The position numbers and the translations under genes were made by a program. From the NCBI GenBank assembly GCA_910574935.1, contig CAJTCU010000003.1, positions 124,001-188,000 of the forward strand: 64,000 nt of DNA, given 5' to 3'. This DNA is from Oscillospiraceae bacterium (GTDB lineage: Bacteria > Bacillota > Clostridia > Oscillospirales > Acutalibacteraceae). Below, one piece after another: positions 33,678-43,362 of this stretch (positions are counted from its first letter, which is position 1; every line of letters begins with the position of its first letter). The notes beneath the pieces are model-generated. The model saw only the letters and a list, made by a program, of their open reading frames with translations. It was not told the DNA's origin and did no database searches.

Positions 33678-36308
33678 TTACATGTCCAGAAACTTTTTTA
33701 AGAGCCTAGTCACTTCTCGCACATCAATGGGCTTGGAAACATGGGCGTTCATCCCTGCCTCTAAGCACTTTTGCACATCCTCCGCAAAGGCGTCCGCAGT
33801 CATGGCGATAATGGGTAGTCCCGCGTCTGGGTGGTTCAGTTTGCGAATGGCCCGGGCTGCCTCGAACCCTGTCATGACAGGCATGCGGATATCCATGAGT
33901 ACGGCCTTATAGTATCCCGGCTGGGCGTTTTCCAGCTTTGTCACGCAGATTTGTCCGTTTTCAGCCCATTCCAGCTCTAGTCCATAGGCAGAAAGCAACT
34001 CGCTGGCAATCTCCCAGTTCAGCTCGTTATCCTCTGCCACCAGTACCCGGATACCATTAAAGTCGGTCTCCTGTTCCTCCGTTCCCGTGGTCTCCACTTC
34101 CGGAATATCCTCCGCATACTTCCGAAGTCCATAGAACAGGGTGGACTTAAACAGCGGCTTTGGAATGAACCCACTGACGCCCGCCGCCCGGGCCTCTTGC
34201 TCAATATCGCTCCAGTCATAGGCAGAGATCAGTAAAATGGGAATATCGTCCTCCAGCCGGCTACGCAGCTCACGGGCAGTGGAAATGCCATCCAGCCCCG
34301 GCAGTTTCCAATCCAACAGAATAATGTGGTAGTTATCCCCCCGCCGGTGGCGCTCCTCTACCTTCTTAATGGCCTCCTCTCCGGAGAGGGTCCATTCCGC
34401 GTTGATGCCAATGGACTTTAACGAGCTCACAGTGCTTTCGCACAGCAGCTTGTCGTCATCTACTACTAGCATATTCCAGTTTGGCAGGGTCATATCCATC
34501 TCCGCGCCCCCGGCCCTTTCCATATCCAGGGTCAAACTGAACAGGGTGCCCTGGCCCTGGCGGCTCTCCACCCGAATATCTCCGCCCATAGCGTCCACAA
34601 TGAACTTGGTAATGGCCATACCCAGGCCCGTGCCCTCGGTTTTGTGCACACGGGTCCGGTCTTCCCGGGCGAAGGAGTCGAAAATATGCTCTACAAATTC
34701 CGGCGACATGCCTATGCCGTCATCCTGCACCCACACCCGTACCCGCACATAGTCCTCTCCTTTTGGCGAGGGCTCCTGCTTCATGGTCACCTGAATGCTG
34801 CCTTCGTCTGGTGTAAACTTTACCGCGTTAGAAAGCAGATTCAGCAGCACCTGGTTCAGACGCACACTATCGCACAGCACGTTTTCGGCAGAAATATCCA
34901 CAATGGACACCCCGAAGTTCTGGCGTTTCGTCTTTACCTGGGGCTGCACAATGCTCACCAGGCTCTCCATCAGCTCTCGCAGCGACACTCGGTCATAGGC
35001 CAGGGTCATCTTGCCGCTCTCGATCTTAGACATATCCAGCACGTCGTTGATCAGCCCCAAAAGGTGCCGGCTGCTGGTGGTAATTTTATGTAGGCAGCTG
35101 CGTACATGCTCTTTATCGTCTATGTTGGCTGTGGCAATGGCCGTCATGCCCACAATGGCATTCATCGGTGTGCGAATATCATGGCTCATGTTAGAGAGAA
35201 ACTCGCTCTTAGCCTGGTTGGCCCGCTCTGCCTGGGCCTGGGCCTGTTCCGCTTCCCGCCGGGCCTCTACCGCCAGGGTCAGGGCCCGCTCCGCCGACTG
35301 GCGCGCGTCGTCTACCACTTTCAGCTGGTGCCGGTTGATTTTATAATATCCTATAAAAATGAAAACCAACGTAATAAATATAATCCCACAACTTACAACA
35401 GCTCCCACCATTAGATGAGAGCTTAGGTGGTCGATGCTCTCGTTTAGGGAACCATAGGGCATAAATGTCAATAGATACCACTCGGAATAGGGCAGCCGGG
35501 TACAGAAAAGATGCCTGCGCTCCCCCTCAATCGTGAACTCGCTGGTATAGCTCTCTCCCTTTTCCATGGCTGCGCTCAGCTCTTCAATATACTGCTGGGG
35601 CGGCTTGCCGGCCACATCGTCATACAGACTTTCCACTCGGTCAAAATAGCTGTCCCGGGTAGCGTCGCTAGTGCGTATTACAAAGGTGCCGTCTTTGCGT
35701 ATGATAAAAGAGTACACCATGGAGTCGTTTATGTCCAAAGAGAGGGTATCTGTAATATAATCCGCCTCTATAACGCCCACCAGAGCTAAAGCAGGCTCGT
35801 CACTAGAAAGCCCATATTGGGCTGGCACACCCAGCAGCACCATATGGTTTCCCTGGGCGTCTTTTCCCACAGCCACCTTATCTTCTCCGGCTCTTAAGGA
35901 GCTCAAAAAGGGGTGGGGGTCATCCAGCGTCACCGAACTGCCGTCTACCATCTCAAACTCGCCATTCTGGCTTAGCAGCGCAAGAGATTTAAAGCCCCTG
36001 GCACGGCTGCTATAGGTCAGCTCGTCCTTCACCACTTGCCGGGCTGCCTCGTTTTCCCGCTCATGGGCAGGACGGATGTCGTTTACCATTGCCCTCACCT
36101 GGTCCAAGCGCAAAGAAACCGTGGTTTGAAAGTGCAGGGTGATCTGCTCGTTCATCCCGTGCATATAAGACTCTCCTACCTGGGCGATGGTATCGGTACT
36201 AGACCGGTCCATATAATGCGCTAAAAACAGGAACACCCCCAGTGTAACGATTGCCAGCACGACAAAGCTGCCCACTAGAAATTTATTGGGGTTGGTTGTT
36301 TCTTTCAT
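33678..36308 (-). CDS. Hybrid sensor histidine kinase with two receiver domains
   Basis: 876 aa. Transmembrane helix at about 10-30, an extracytoplasmic sensor domain of dCache type (about 31-295), a second helix near 300-322, a coiled coil rich in A/E/Q, a HisKA domain with the H-box [10 protein letters not shown] (about 375), an HATPase domain ([28 protein letters not shown]), and two receivers (VVDDDKLL with [11 protein letters not shown], and [10 protein letters not shown] with [11 protein letters not shown]). It should autophosphorylate and pass phosphate to its own receivers and on to the HPt protein encoded 5 bp upstream. The ligand is unknown. Confidence 0.93.
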   Translation of the reverse strand: MKETTNPNKFLVGSFVVLAIVTLGVFLFLAHYMDRSSTDTIAQVGESYMHGMNEQITLHFQTTVSLRLDQVRAMVNDIRPAHERENEAARQVVKDELTYSSRARGFKSLALLSQNGEFEMVDGSSVTLDDPHPFLSSLRAGEDKVAVGKDAQGNHMVLLGVPAQYGLSSDEPALALVGVIEADYITDTLSLDINDSMVYSFIIRKDGTFVIRTSDATRDSYFDRVESLYDDVAGKPPQQYIEELSAAMEKGESYTSEFTIEGERRHLFCTRLPYSEWYLLTFMPYGSLNESIDHLSSHLMVGAVVSCGIIFITLVFIFIGYYKINRHQLKVVDDARQSAERALTLAVEARREAEQAQAQAERANQAKSEFLSNMSHDIRTPMNAIVGMTAIATANIDDKEHVRSCLHKITTSSRHLLGLINDVLDMSKIESGKMTLAYDRVSLRELMESLVSIVQPQVKTKRQNFGVSIVDISAENVLCDSVRLNQVLLNLLSNAVKFTPDEGSIQVTMKQEPSPKGEDYVRVRVWVQDDGIGMSPEFVEHIFDSFAREDRTRVHKTEGTGLGMAITKFIVDAMGGDIRVESRQGQGTLFSLTLDMERAGGAEMDMTLPNWNMLVVDDDKLLCESTVSSLKSIGINAEWTLSGEEAIKKVEERHRRGDNYHIILLDWKLPGLDGISTARELRSRLEDDIPILLISAYDWSDIEQEARAAGVSGFIPKPLFKSTLFYGLRKYAEDIPEVETTGTEEQETDFNGIRVLVAEDNELNWEIASELLSAYGLELEWAENGQICVTKLENAQPGYYKAVLMDIRMPVMTGFEAARAIRKLNHPDAGLPIIAMTADAFAEDVQKCLEAGMNAHVSKPIDVREVTRLLKKFLDM

Positions 36309-36313
36309 GTGAA

Positions 36314-36670
36314 TTACAGCCCTTCTTTATAGGATCGTATCGCCTCCGCCGTGCGCTGGTAGTCTGTCCGCACCTGCTCCAGCAGCCCCGCCGATTCCGG
36401 CGTCCGGCCGCTGCGCAAAGATTCCGTCAGCCGTGAGCTGCTTTCTTGTAGGGTAGTAAAGCTCAGGTTTTGGCACATGCCCTTGATGGTATGCGCCGCC
36501 CGAAAAGCTTCCTCGTCATTGCCGCTCTGCCAGGAATCCTCCAGCAGCTGGTAAGACTGATCGTCCAAAAATTTTAGCACAAACTTCTGTATAAACTTCT
36601 CACTGGGCAGCCGGGAGCTGACCTCCTGATAGTTTCCGCCTAGAGCTTCGTAGCATTCTTGCAGGGTCAT
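36314..36670 (-). CDS. Histidine phosphotransfer (HPt) protein
   Basis: 118 aa, a single four-helix HPt domain with the phosphorylatable histidine in [12 protein letters not shown] (about residue 60). It lacks any other domain. Its place between a hybrid kinase (5 bp downstream) and a REC/HD-GYP/GGDEF protein (78 bp upstream) makes it the likely phosphate shuttle between them. Start ATG with GGAGAGG upstream. Confidence 0.9.
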   Translation of the reverse strand: MTLQECYEALGGNYQEVSSRLPSEKFIQKFVLKFLDDQSYQLLEDSWQSGNDEEAFRAAHTIKGMCQNLSFTTLQESSSRLTESLRSGRTPESAGLLEQVRTDYQRTAEAIRSYKEGL

Positions 36671-36748
36671 GGTGCCTCTCCTCCATATTTAAAGATAAAG
36701 ATAATTTTTCTCGCCTTCTTGCCAGCCGCCGGTCTTTTACTGACACTT

Positions 36749-38875
36749 TCAATCCTCCTCGGAACTCTCCTGCTCGCCAGCCTCATAGTCCAAAATCTCA
36801 GACTGGTTGGCATATACGCTCTCGCCCGCCTCCTCCAGGGAGGTCTCCGCTCCATCATAGAACTTATACTGGCCCCGCCCAGACTGCTTCACCGCATACA
36901 GCGCCTTGTCTGCCGCGCTCATCAAGGCGGTAAAGTTGGGGCCCACCTGCTGGGTAGTGGCTACTCCCATGCTAATGGAGATGGTGAACCCGCGGAAATC
37001 CGTGCCATGCAGGGCCGAATGCATCCGGTTGATAATGGGGTCCAGCTCCTGGTGATACTGGAAAAAGATAATGAACTCATCGCCGCCCACCCGCGCCGCG
37101 ATGTCTCCGCTACGGATGGTTTGGTGAAGCCTTTTTGCAATATATATTAGTAGTTCATTGCCAAACAGATGTCCATATGTATTATTGGCAATTTTGAAGT
37201 AATCACAGTCAAAGAAAGCCAGGGCATAGCTTATGTCCGGGTTTTCCTTCAGCCGGGCCTCCGCCTGTTTTTGGGCGCTGGCCAGGTTTAAAAGCCCCGT
37301 TAGGCCGTCCAGCGAAGCCCGCCGCTCCAGGTTTTCCAGGTAGCTGCGGGAGCTGTGGATGTCTATGGCTTTGCCAATGACGCCCCGCAGCTCTGGGGGC
37401 TCATCCTCAGACCACAGGGTCTGCATAATAAAGCGGTACCACTTCATGTCGCCGCCGTAGCTCATCTTTGACTCCAGGGTCACAATAGGGTCTGTTGGGG
37501 TAGCCGTGTGGATCGCGTCCCGAATCTTCTCCCCCAGCCCCTGGCCCAGGAATTCCCGAACCTTCGGCTGGTTCAGGGGGTCCATCACAACCTCCTCCAG
37601 CCCCAGACGCTTAGCGCCCCAGGCATTTAAGGAGACCATAGCCGGAGAAAAAGTATATTCAAACTGTATTTCCTTGCTCATGGCCGCAAAGAAGCTATAC
37701 TTCATGCGCTCATGCTCCAAAAGCTGAAGGGTGCGGTTGCTGGCGCTAAGTTCGCTATGCTGAAAAGCCTTTTTTGCCAGGTTGCTCATGGGGTCCGCAG
37801 TGTGGCGTTTTCCACTGCTCTCTCCGTCCAGCTCCTCTTGCAGGGTATCCGCCACCTCCAACAGGCACTCTAAAAGCAAAGGGTTAAACGTTCCGCATTC
37901 ATTGTTGGTGATCATTTCCACCGCCTTTTGATGGGAAAACGCGGGCTTATACACCCGCTCACTGGTCAAAGCATCGTACACGTCGGCCAGAGCCACGGTT
38001 TGCGCCGCAATGGGAATTTCCTCTCCCGAGAGGCCGTCCGGATACCCCCGGCCGTCCCAGCGCTCGTGGTGCCACCGGCAGATCTGATAGGCGATTTTCA
38101 CCAGGGGCTCGTTCTGGTGTACAGAAAGGCCCTCCAGCATTTGGGCGCCGGCCATGGAGTGGCTCTTCATGATGGCAAACTCCTCGTTGGTAAGCCGGCC
38201 GGGTTTGTTCAATATTTTATCGTCAATGGCAATCTTGCCAATATCGTGAAGCGCGGAGGCCTCGCTAATAAGGGCAATGTCCGCCTTTGTCAGCTTATAC
38301 TGGCTGGTCTTTTGTACCAAGCGTTTCAGCAGTACTTCGGTCAGCTTTCGCACATGCACCACGTGCCGGCCGCTTTCGCCGTTCCGAAACTCCACAATAT
38401 GACTGAGAATATCAATCATCAAAAGGCTGTTTTGCTCTTTTTCATAGATCTGCTCGGCCACCAGCGCTTCCAGTTCCTGCTGCTTAGCAGAGCTTAGAAG
38501 GGTGTTCACCACCCTGCGGCGAATCACCCGGGCGTCGAAGGGGCGGCTGATAAAATCCGTGACGCCCAGCTCTAGTGCCTGGTCAATGCGGTCCGAGGTG
38601 GTCTCTGCCGAGATCATGATTACTGGGATGGTCTCAATCCACCTGCGCTGGCTCATAATCTTCAGCACCTGAAAACCATCCATTTCGGGCATAACAATAT
38701 CCAGCATCACCAGGGAAATGTCCGCGCCCTGGTTTTGCAGCACAGCCACGGCCTTTAGGCCATTTTCTACCTCGATGGTATCATATTCGTTGCCAAGCAT
38801 ATCCACCAGGATAGAGCGGTTCATTTCCGAATCGTCTACAATCAATATTTTCTGTCTGCGCTTCTGCCTATCCAT
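36749..38875 (-). CDS. Response regulator with HD-GYP and GGDEF domains (cyclic-di-GMP turnover)
   Basis: 708 aa: receiver domain (KILIVDDSEMNRS and LDIVMPEMDG, about 9-125), HD-GYP phosphodiesterase (ALHDIGK, HHERWDGRGYPDG, about 150-345), a PAS-like middle region (about 385-510) and a GGDEF cyclase domain (intact GGDEF near residue 635, preceded by the inhibitory I-site RSGD at the usual distance). All key motifs of both opposing activities are intact, so the protein could both make and break cyclic-di-GMP depending on phosphorylation. First gene of the relay operon. A C-terminal acidic tail (EQESSEED) is present. Confidence 0.93.
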   Translation of the reverse strand: MDRQKRRQKILIVDDSEMNRSILVDMLGNEYDTIEVENGLKAVAVLQNQGADISLVMLDIVMPEMDGFQVLKIMSQRRWIETIPVIMISAETTSDRIDQALELGVTDFISRPFDARVIRRRVVNTLLSSAKQQELEALVAEQIYEKEQNSLLMIDILSHIVEFRNGESGRHVVHVRKLTEVLLKRLVQKTSQYKLTKADIALISEASALHDIGKIAIDDKILNKPGRLTNEEFAIMKSHSMAGAQMLEGLSVHQNEPLVKIAYQICRWHHERWDGRGYPDGLSGEEIPIAAQTVALADVYDALTSERVYKPAFSHQKAVEMITNNECGTFNPLLLECLLEVADTLQEELDGESSGKRHTADPMSNLAKKAFQHSELSASNRTLQLLEHERMKYSFFAAMSKEIQFEYTFSPAMVSLNAWGAKRLGLEEVVMDPLNQPKVREFLGQGLGEKIRDAIHTATPTDPIVTLESKMSYGGDMKWYRFIMQTLWSEDEPPELRGVIGKAIDIHSSRSYLENLERRASLDGLTGLLNLASAQKQAEARLKENPDISYALAFFDCDYFKIANNTYGHLFGNELLIYIAKRLHQTIRSGDIAARVGGDEFIIFFQYHQELDPIINRMHSALHGTDFRGFTISISMGVATTQQVGPNFTALMSAADKALYAVKQSGRGQYKFYDGAETSLEEAGESVYANQSEILDYEAGEQESSEED

Positions 38876-38945
38876 ATGTGGAAACGGCTCCTTTCAGCAA
38901 AGAGTATTCGCTATGATTATAATACAATTCCGCTAAAATAGCAAG

Positions 38946-38975
38946 CCCCCAAGAACCGCTTTCGGCCCTTGGGGG
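38946..38975 (-). terminator. Hairpin after rhaD, probable terminator
   Basis: CCCCCAAG (38946-38953) pairs with CTTGGGGG (38968-38975). It separates the rhaD stop (39020) from the signalling operon. The T-tract on the minus strand is weak. Confidence 0.5.
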
Positions 38976-39019
38976 TGAAATTTTTTATAAGACTCTAAGG
39001 TACTAGTTTTCCCTCTTGT

Positions 39020-39841
39020 CTATAGGAATGCCGGATTTAGGGTGACCCCAAAGGCCCGGGCAATATCCAGTAAGTTTTCATCAGAAATCGTCTGGCAGAT
39101 TTTTCCTCCTCCCGCGCTCATTGCCAGCATAAAGATCTGCGCGGCCTTTTCAATGGTGTGCATCAGTCCAAAGGCAGTGTCAAAGTCTGGCCCGCTGACA
39201 AACAGCCCGTGGTGGGCCCACACCGCGGCCTCATACTTTTCCATCAGCTTGCTGGTGGCCACCGCAATCTCCGGCCCGCCGGGCACCATCCAGGGCGCCA
39301 CGCCCACTCCGCCGGGAAATACCACCGGGCACTCGGTGGCGCTCTGCCACAGGGCCCGGGTAAAGTCCCGGGCTGTCAGGGGCAGGATATAGGTCATGGC
39401 AATAAGGTTTGGGGTATGGGCATGATAGATAACCCGGTTGGCCCCGTTCGTAGCGGCCTTACGCACACTATGGTTCAAAAAATGACTGGGGAACTCGCTA
39501 GTGGGCAAGCCGCCCTTTTCTAAGCCCCAAACAATCCGGCGGCTGGCCCCATCCGAGCTGATCTCCACCACACAAATATTGTCCTGGGGGGCAAGCTCCA
39601 CGTTGCGAAAATATTTACCGCTGCCCGTGGCGATAAAGTACTCTCCGGCCAAGTTTTCCGCCCGCACACCCAAAGAGACCCACTCCTGAGGCTGGGTGAA
39701 GAAGGGGCCGCACGCCTCTGCCTCTTGGGGCGTCATGCGGTAGGTCAGGTTGCCGCCATTTCGTTCGTGCCAGCCCTGGGCCCAGCCGTCGGCGCACATA
39801 CGGATAAAGGCGGAAACAGGGGCAGTGTCAGTCATGTTCAT
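39020..39841 (-). CDS. rhaD: Rhamnulose-1-phosphate aldolase
   Basis: 273-aa class II zinc aldolase that splits L-rhamnulose-1-phosphate into dihydroxyacetone phosphate and L-lactaldehyde. NGGNLTYRM near the N-terminus, the zinc ligands in YHAHTPN and the later WAHHGLF fit the family, as does the length. The ATG at 39841 follows GAGGTG by 8 nt. Last gene of the operon rhaB-rhaA-rhaD, 47 bp after rhaA. Confidence 0.95.
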   Translation of the reverse strand: MNMTDTAPVSAFIRMCADGWAQGWHERNGGNLTYRMTPQEAEACGPFFTQPQEWVSLGVRAENLAGEYFIATGSGKYFRNVELAPQDNICVVEISSDGASRRIVWGLEKGGLPTSEFPSHFLNHSVRKAATNGANRVIYHAHTPNLIAMTYILPLTARDFTRALWQSATECPVVFPGGVGVAPWMVPGGPEIAVATSKLMEKYEAAVWAHHGLFVSGPDFDTAFGLMHTIEKAAQIFMLAMSAGGGKICQTISDENLLDIARAFGVTLNPAFL

Positions 39842-39888
39842 ATAATGGTCACCTCGGTAGTAAATTTTCCGTTATGGTACATAGCGAA

Positions 39889-41136
39889 CTAGCGCCGGCT
39901 GGTCACCGCCGTATCATATCTATTGATCTCCTCCAGGAATTCCTTCCCCGTGGGCGCCCCCTGTTCCTGGCAATAGCGCTCCCACACGTCTCCAAAGGGC
40001 AGGGTCTTTAGTTCCTCCCCCTCCAGCAGCAACCGGGTGAAGTCGCTTTTATCCTGTAGGGCCTTCATATTCTCCGCTGGCTGAAGCAGGGCGTACAGCA
40101 GAGCCTTCTGCATATTCCTGGCCCCCAGCGCCCAGGCGGCCACCCGGTTAATGGACGCATCGAAATAGTCCAGGCCAATGAGCACCCGGTCCTCGGCCCC
40201 GTTGCGCACAATCTCCTTGGCGATTTCCTTCACCTCATCCTCAAACAGCACCACATGGTCGCTATCCCAGCGCACCGGCCGGGTCACATGCAGGGGGACT
40301 TTATCGAAGAAAGCCAGTAGGCTGGGGATTTTATCGCTAACCGTCTCCGTGGGGTGATAGTGGCCGTTGTCCAGCAGGTCATATACCCCTGGGTGGCTGG
40401 CAGCATAGCTAAGATAGAATTCGGCGGACCCTACGGTGTAGGACTCCATACCAATGCCGAACACCTTACTCTCTACACAGTCAATGACACCGGGCAGCTT
40501 TTCCTCAAAGATCTCGTCCAGGCTCTTCTTCAGCCGCAGTCTGGGGCCCAGCCGGTCGGCGGGAATGTCCTTATAGCCGTCGGGAATCCACACATTGCAT
40601 AGGCAGTGGGTATTCAACGCCTGGGCAAAATAAGCGGCAATCCGGCGGCAGCGCCTGCCGTGTTCCACCCAGAAGGAGCGCACCCTCTCGTCTGGGGAAG
40701 AGAGGGTTAGGTTATCGGTAACCATAGGATGGCTGAAGAAGGTGGGGTTAAAGTCAATCCCCACGCCCTGGGCCTGGGCGAACTCTACCCACTTGGCAAA
40801 ATGCTTGGGCTCTATTCGGTCCCGGTCCACCGCCTCGCCAGGTTCAAACACCGCGTAGCTGGCATGCAGGTTGATCCGCTTTTTCCCAGGCACCAGGCTA
40901 AGGGTCTTGGCAAAGTCGGCGGTGAGCTCGTGGAAGTTCCGGGCCCGGCCCGGGTAGTTGCCTGTGGTCTGGATGCCCCCAGAAAGGGCCTGTCCCTGGC
41001 CCTCCAGGCCTGTCACGTCATCCCCCTGCCAGCAGTGGATGCTGATGGGGATATTTTTCAGGCGTTCCAGCGCGGCGTCCGTGTCCACGCCCCAGGCGGC
41101 GTACTGGCCTTTGGCATATTGATAGCGGTCGGTCAT
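39889..41136 (-). CDS. rhaA: L-rhamnose isomerase
   Basis: 415-aa enzyme converting L-rhamnose to L-rhamnulose. Family blocks include ISIHCWQGDDVTG near the N-terminus, GIDFNPTFFSHP and LDNGHYHPTETVSDK with metal-binding residues. Length is normal. The ATG at 41136 is preceded by AAGAAGGGA. Middle gene of the rhamnose operon; a family B foldback element and 430 bp separate it from rhaB. Confidence 0.96.
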   Translation of the reverse strand: MTDRYQYAKGQYAAWGVDTDAALERLKNIPISIHCWQGDDVTGLEGQGQALSGGIQTTGNYPGRARNFHELTADFAKTLSLVPGKKRINLHASYAVFEPGEAVDRDRIEPKHFAKWVEFAQAQGVGIDFNPTFFSHPMVTDNLTLSSPDERVRSFWVEHGRRCRRIAAYFAQALNTHCLCNVWIPDGYKDIPADRLGPRLRLKKSLDEIFEEKLPGVIDCVESKVFGIGMESYTVGSAEFYLSYAASHPGVYDLLDNGHYHPTETVSDKIPSLLAFFDKVPLHVTRPVRWDSDHVVLFEDEVKEIAKEIVRNGAEDRVLIGLDYFDASINRVAAWALGARNMQKALLYALLQPAENMKALQDKSDFTRLLLEGEELKTLPFGDVWERYCQEQGAPTGKEFLEEINRYDTAVTSRR

Positions 41137-41221
41137 AGCGGGTCATCCCTTCTTTAAATAATAATTAGCAGCCTCTCAAAACTTATTGCTTTAATGATGG
41201 CTATGGCGCTTTTTTCGTTAT

Positions 41222-41505
41222 AGACAACACCGCACAAAGATTGTGCACGAGTTGCGCCGTCAATTTTTCCGTCAGATGTGTACAAGAGTTGGCAAAGCCA
41301 ACTCTATTGAGCGCAGCCAATCAGACCATTTATGGTCTTGCGATTCTGGCAAGGGAAAGCTGGTGCGCAATAGCCGCAAAGCAGCTATGACGGAAAAAGT
41401 GCAAGCAAATCCTGTGCAAAGGGCGAGGGTCCCCAGCGGGGACCGTTCCGAGCCGACCGAGCCGGCAGGCGAGACACATAGGCCGGTCTTTGTGCGGTGT
41501 TGCCT
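41222..41505. repeat. Foldback element, family B, copy 2, inside the rha operon
   Basis: The ends are AGACAACACCGCACAAAGA and the complement of AGGCAACACCGCACAAAGA, the same as the element at 3396-3578. Internal blocks are shared with it, for example ATGACGGAAAAAGTGCAAGC and TAGGCCGGTCTTTGTGCGG, plus an extra 100 bp. It lies between rhaB and rhaA and would form a large hairpin in the operon mRNA. Confidence 0.65.
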
Positions 41506-41568
41506 ATAGATTCCTTTAAAAATTCTGGCCTGTGCTTTTTTAGGACGGCATGGCCTTTGTCGCTCTTC

Positions 41569-42981
41569 TTATTGTGGGTAGTATTCTTTTATTTCGAAAC
41601 TGTTCCGCTCCACTTCCCTGGCCTCGTCTAGGTCTTTCAGCTCCTCTTGGGCCATCATCTGTACCATTAGGTTTCCCAAGGCAGTGCCCTCGGTGGGCCC
41701 CGCGTACACCGGCAAGCCCGTGGCATTGGCGGTCAGCTGGTTCAAGTAGCCGTCCTGGCTGCCCCCGCCCACAATATTCACCGCAGTGATTTCTCTCCCC
41801 GTCAACTGGCCCAGCTGCTCAATGGCCCCAGCGTATCCCTCGGCCAGGCTGTGATAAATGCAGGCCGCGGTCTGTCCCCCGGTTTCTGGCACAGGCTGGC
41901 CCGTCCCGCGGCAATAGTCCGCTACGGCCTGGGTCATGCTCTCTGGGGCCAGAAAACCATTGTCGTTTACATCTACCCGGCTGGCAAAGTCAGCCTCCTT
42001 TTGGGCCATTGCAGCCACCTGGCCAAAGCTCACCTCTTTTCCCTCAACAGAAAGCTCCCGCCGCAGGTTTTGCAGCATCCACAGGCCCATAATGTTCTTA
42101 AGGTACCGGTAGCGGTACTGGTACCCACCCTCATTGCTGAAGTTGGCTTTCCGGCTCTCTTGGGTGGTAATGGGCTCCGGCAGCTCGGTCCCCAGCAGGC
42201 TCCAGGTGCCACTGCTCAAGTAGGCGGCGTTCCCGTCCTTAGCCGGCACCGCCAAAAAAGCCGAGCCTGTGTCATGACTGGCGGGCAGCACCACCTGGCA
42301 GTTGTACCCTATCCGTTCTTGAATTTCTGGCAATAAGCCCCCCAGCCGTTCCCCGGGGGCGGTGGGCGGCAGGAAGAGATCCCCCGGCAAGCCCAGCCGG
42401 TCCAGCAGGGGCTGGTCCCAGGTTTTCGCCGCGGCGTTCAGCAGGCCAGAGGTGCTGGCCTCTGTATACTCATTTACCTGACGCCCTGTTAGCAAATAAT
42501 GGAGATAGTCCGGTACCATCAGCAGGCGGTGGGCCCGGTCCAGCAGCCCAGGCTGGGTGGTTTTCACCGCCATCAGCTGATAGATGGTGTTAATCAGCTG
42601 CTTTTGAATGCCTGTTATTTTGTACAGCTCCTCCTGCGGCACCAGGCCCTCCACCACGCTGTCCATCCCCTGGGTCCGGCTGTCCCGGTAGGTCACCGCG
42701 TCGTCCAGCAGCCGGTTGTTTTTATCCAGCAGTACAAAATCCACACCCCAGGTGTCTATGCCCACAGTGGCGGGAATCTTTCCCAGCTTTTTACAGGCGG
42801 CCATGCCCTCGGTTACGTGGCTGGCAAGGGCCTCCAGGTCCCAGGTCAAGCGTCCTTGTTTCATCTTCGCGCCATTGGGAAAGCGGTAGACCTCTTCTAA
42901 GAAAACCTGCCCCCGATCCAAATGGCCGAGAATATGCCGTCCGCTGGACGCGCCAATATCTACGGCGAGAAAGTACTTCAT
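41569..42981 (-). CDS. rhaB: Rhamnulokinase
   Basis: 470-aa FGGY-family kinase that phosphorylates L-rhamnulose at O-1. The N-terminal phosphate motif FLAVDIGASSGRHILG, GIDTWGVDFVLLD, LPASHDTGSAFL and the adenosine motif NIVGGGSQDGYLNQ are all present. The ATG at 42981 has AAAGGAGG 7 bp upstream; longer in-frame starts lack support. First gene of the rha operon; no rhamnose regulator or dedicated transporter is adjacent. Confidence 0.95.
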   Translation of the reverse strand: MKYFLAVDIGASSGRHILGHLDRGQVFLEEVYRFPNGAKMKQGRLTWDLEALASHVTEGMAACKKLGKIPATVGIDTWGVDFVLLDKNNRLLDDAVTYRDSRTQGMDSVVEGLVPQEELYKITGIQKQLINTIYQLMAVKTTQPGLLDRAHRLLMVPDYLHYLLTGRQVNEYTEASTSGLLNAAAKTWDQPLLDRLGLPGDLFLPPTAPGERLGGLLPEIQERIGYNCQVVLPASHDTGSAFLAVPAKDGNAAYLSSGTWSLLGTELPEPITTQESRKANFSNEGGYQYRYRYLKNIMGLWMLQNLRRELSVEGKEVSFGQVAAMAQKEADFASRVDVNDNGFLAPESMTQAVADYCRGTGQPVPETGGQTAACIYHSLAEGYAGAIEQLGQLTGREITAVNIVGGGSQDGYLNQLTANATGLPVYAGPTEGTALGNLMVQMMAQEELKDLDEAREVERNSFEIKEYYPQ

Positions 42982-43362
42982 GCAATAGCCTCCTTTTTCA
43001 GGTTTATTGTAACACGCTTTGCGGCTGGGGGAAAGGACTTGCCTTTTCAAAAACACCGACCTAACTTTTCTTTTTTGCTGATGTCCGGCTTTACGGGAAC
43101 GCAGGACCTTTCAGGCTTTTTTGTAAGCCTGTGTTACAACGGAAGTTTCGGCGGGGGCGGGCGGCCCAATCTTGGGTTTTTCAGAGATTTTGGCGCGGCG
43201 CTCTTTGGCTCCTCGTTGCGCCGCCTTAAGGTCAAGACCGTGGAGCGCCGCACTCGGCCTGTCGGCTTGGCCGGTTCACGGCATGTCTGCCGCTGGCAGA
43301 CGCTCATTCCACCTCTCGCCCGAGGAACTACCCCCCTGGCCCCCGTCTGTCTGCCTGTATGG
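42982..43362. other. Intergenic region upstream of rhaB
   Basis: 380 bp without a recognisable gene. It contains small hairpins (CAGGCTT/AAGCCTG near 43111-43130, GTCTGCC/GGCAGAC near 43297) and a minus-strand TACAAT 28 bp before the rhaB ribosome binding site that may be a -10 box. Some modules (GGCAGACGCTCA) recur in the element at 30279. Confidence 0.35.
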
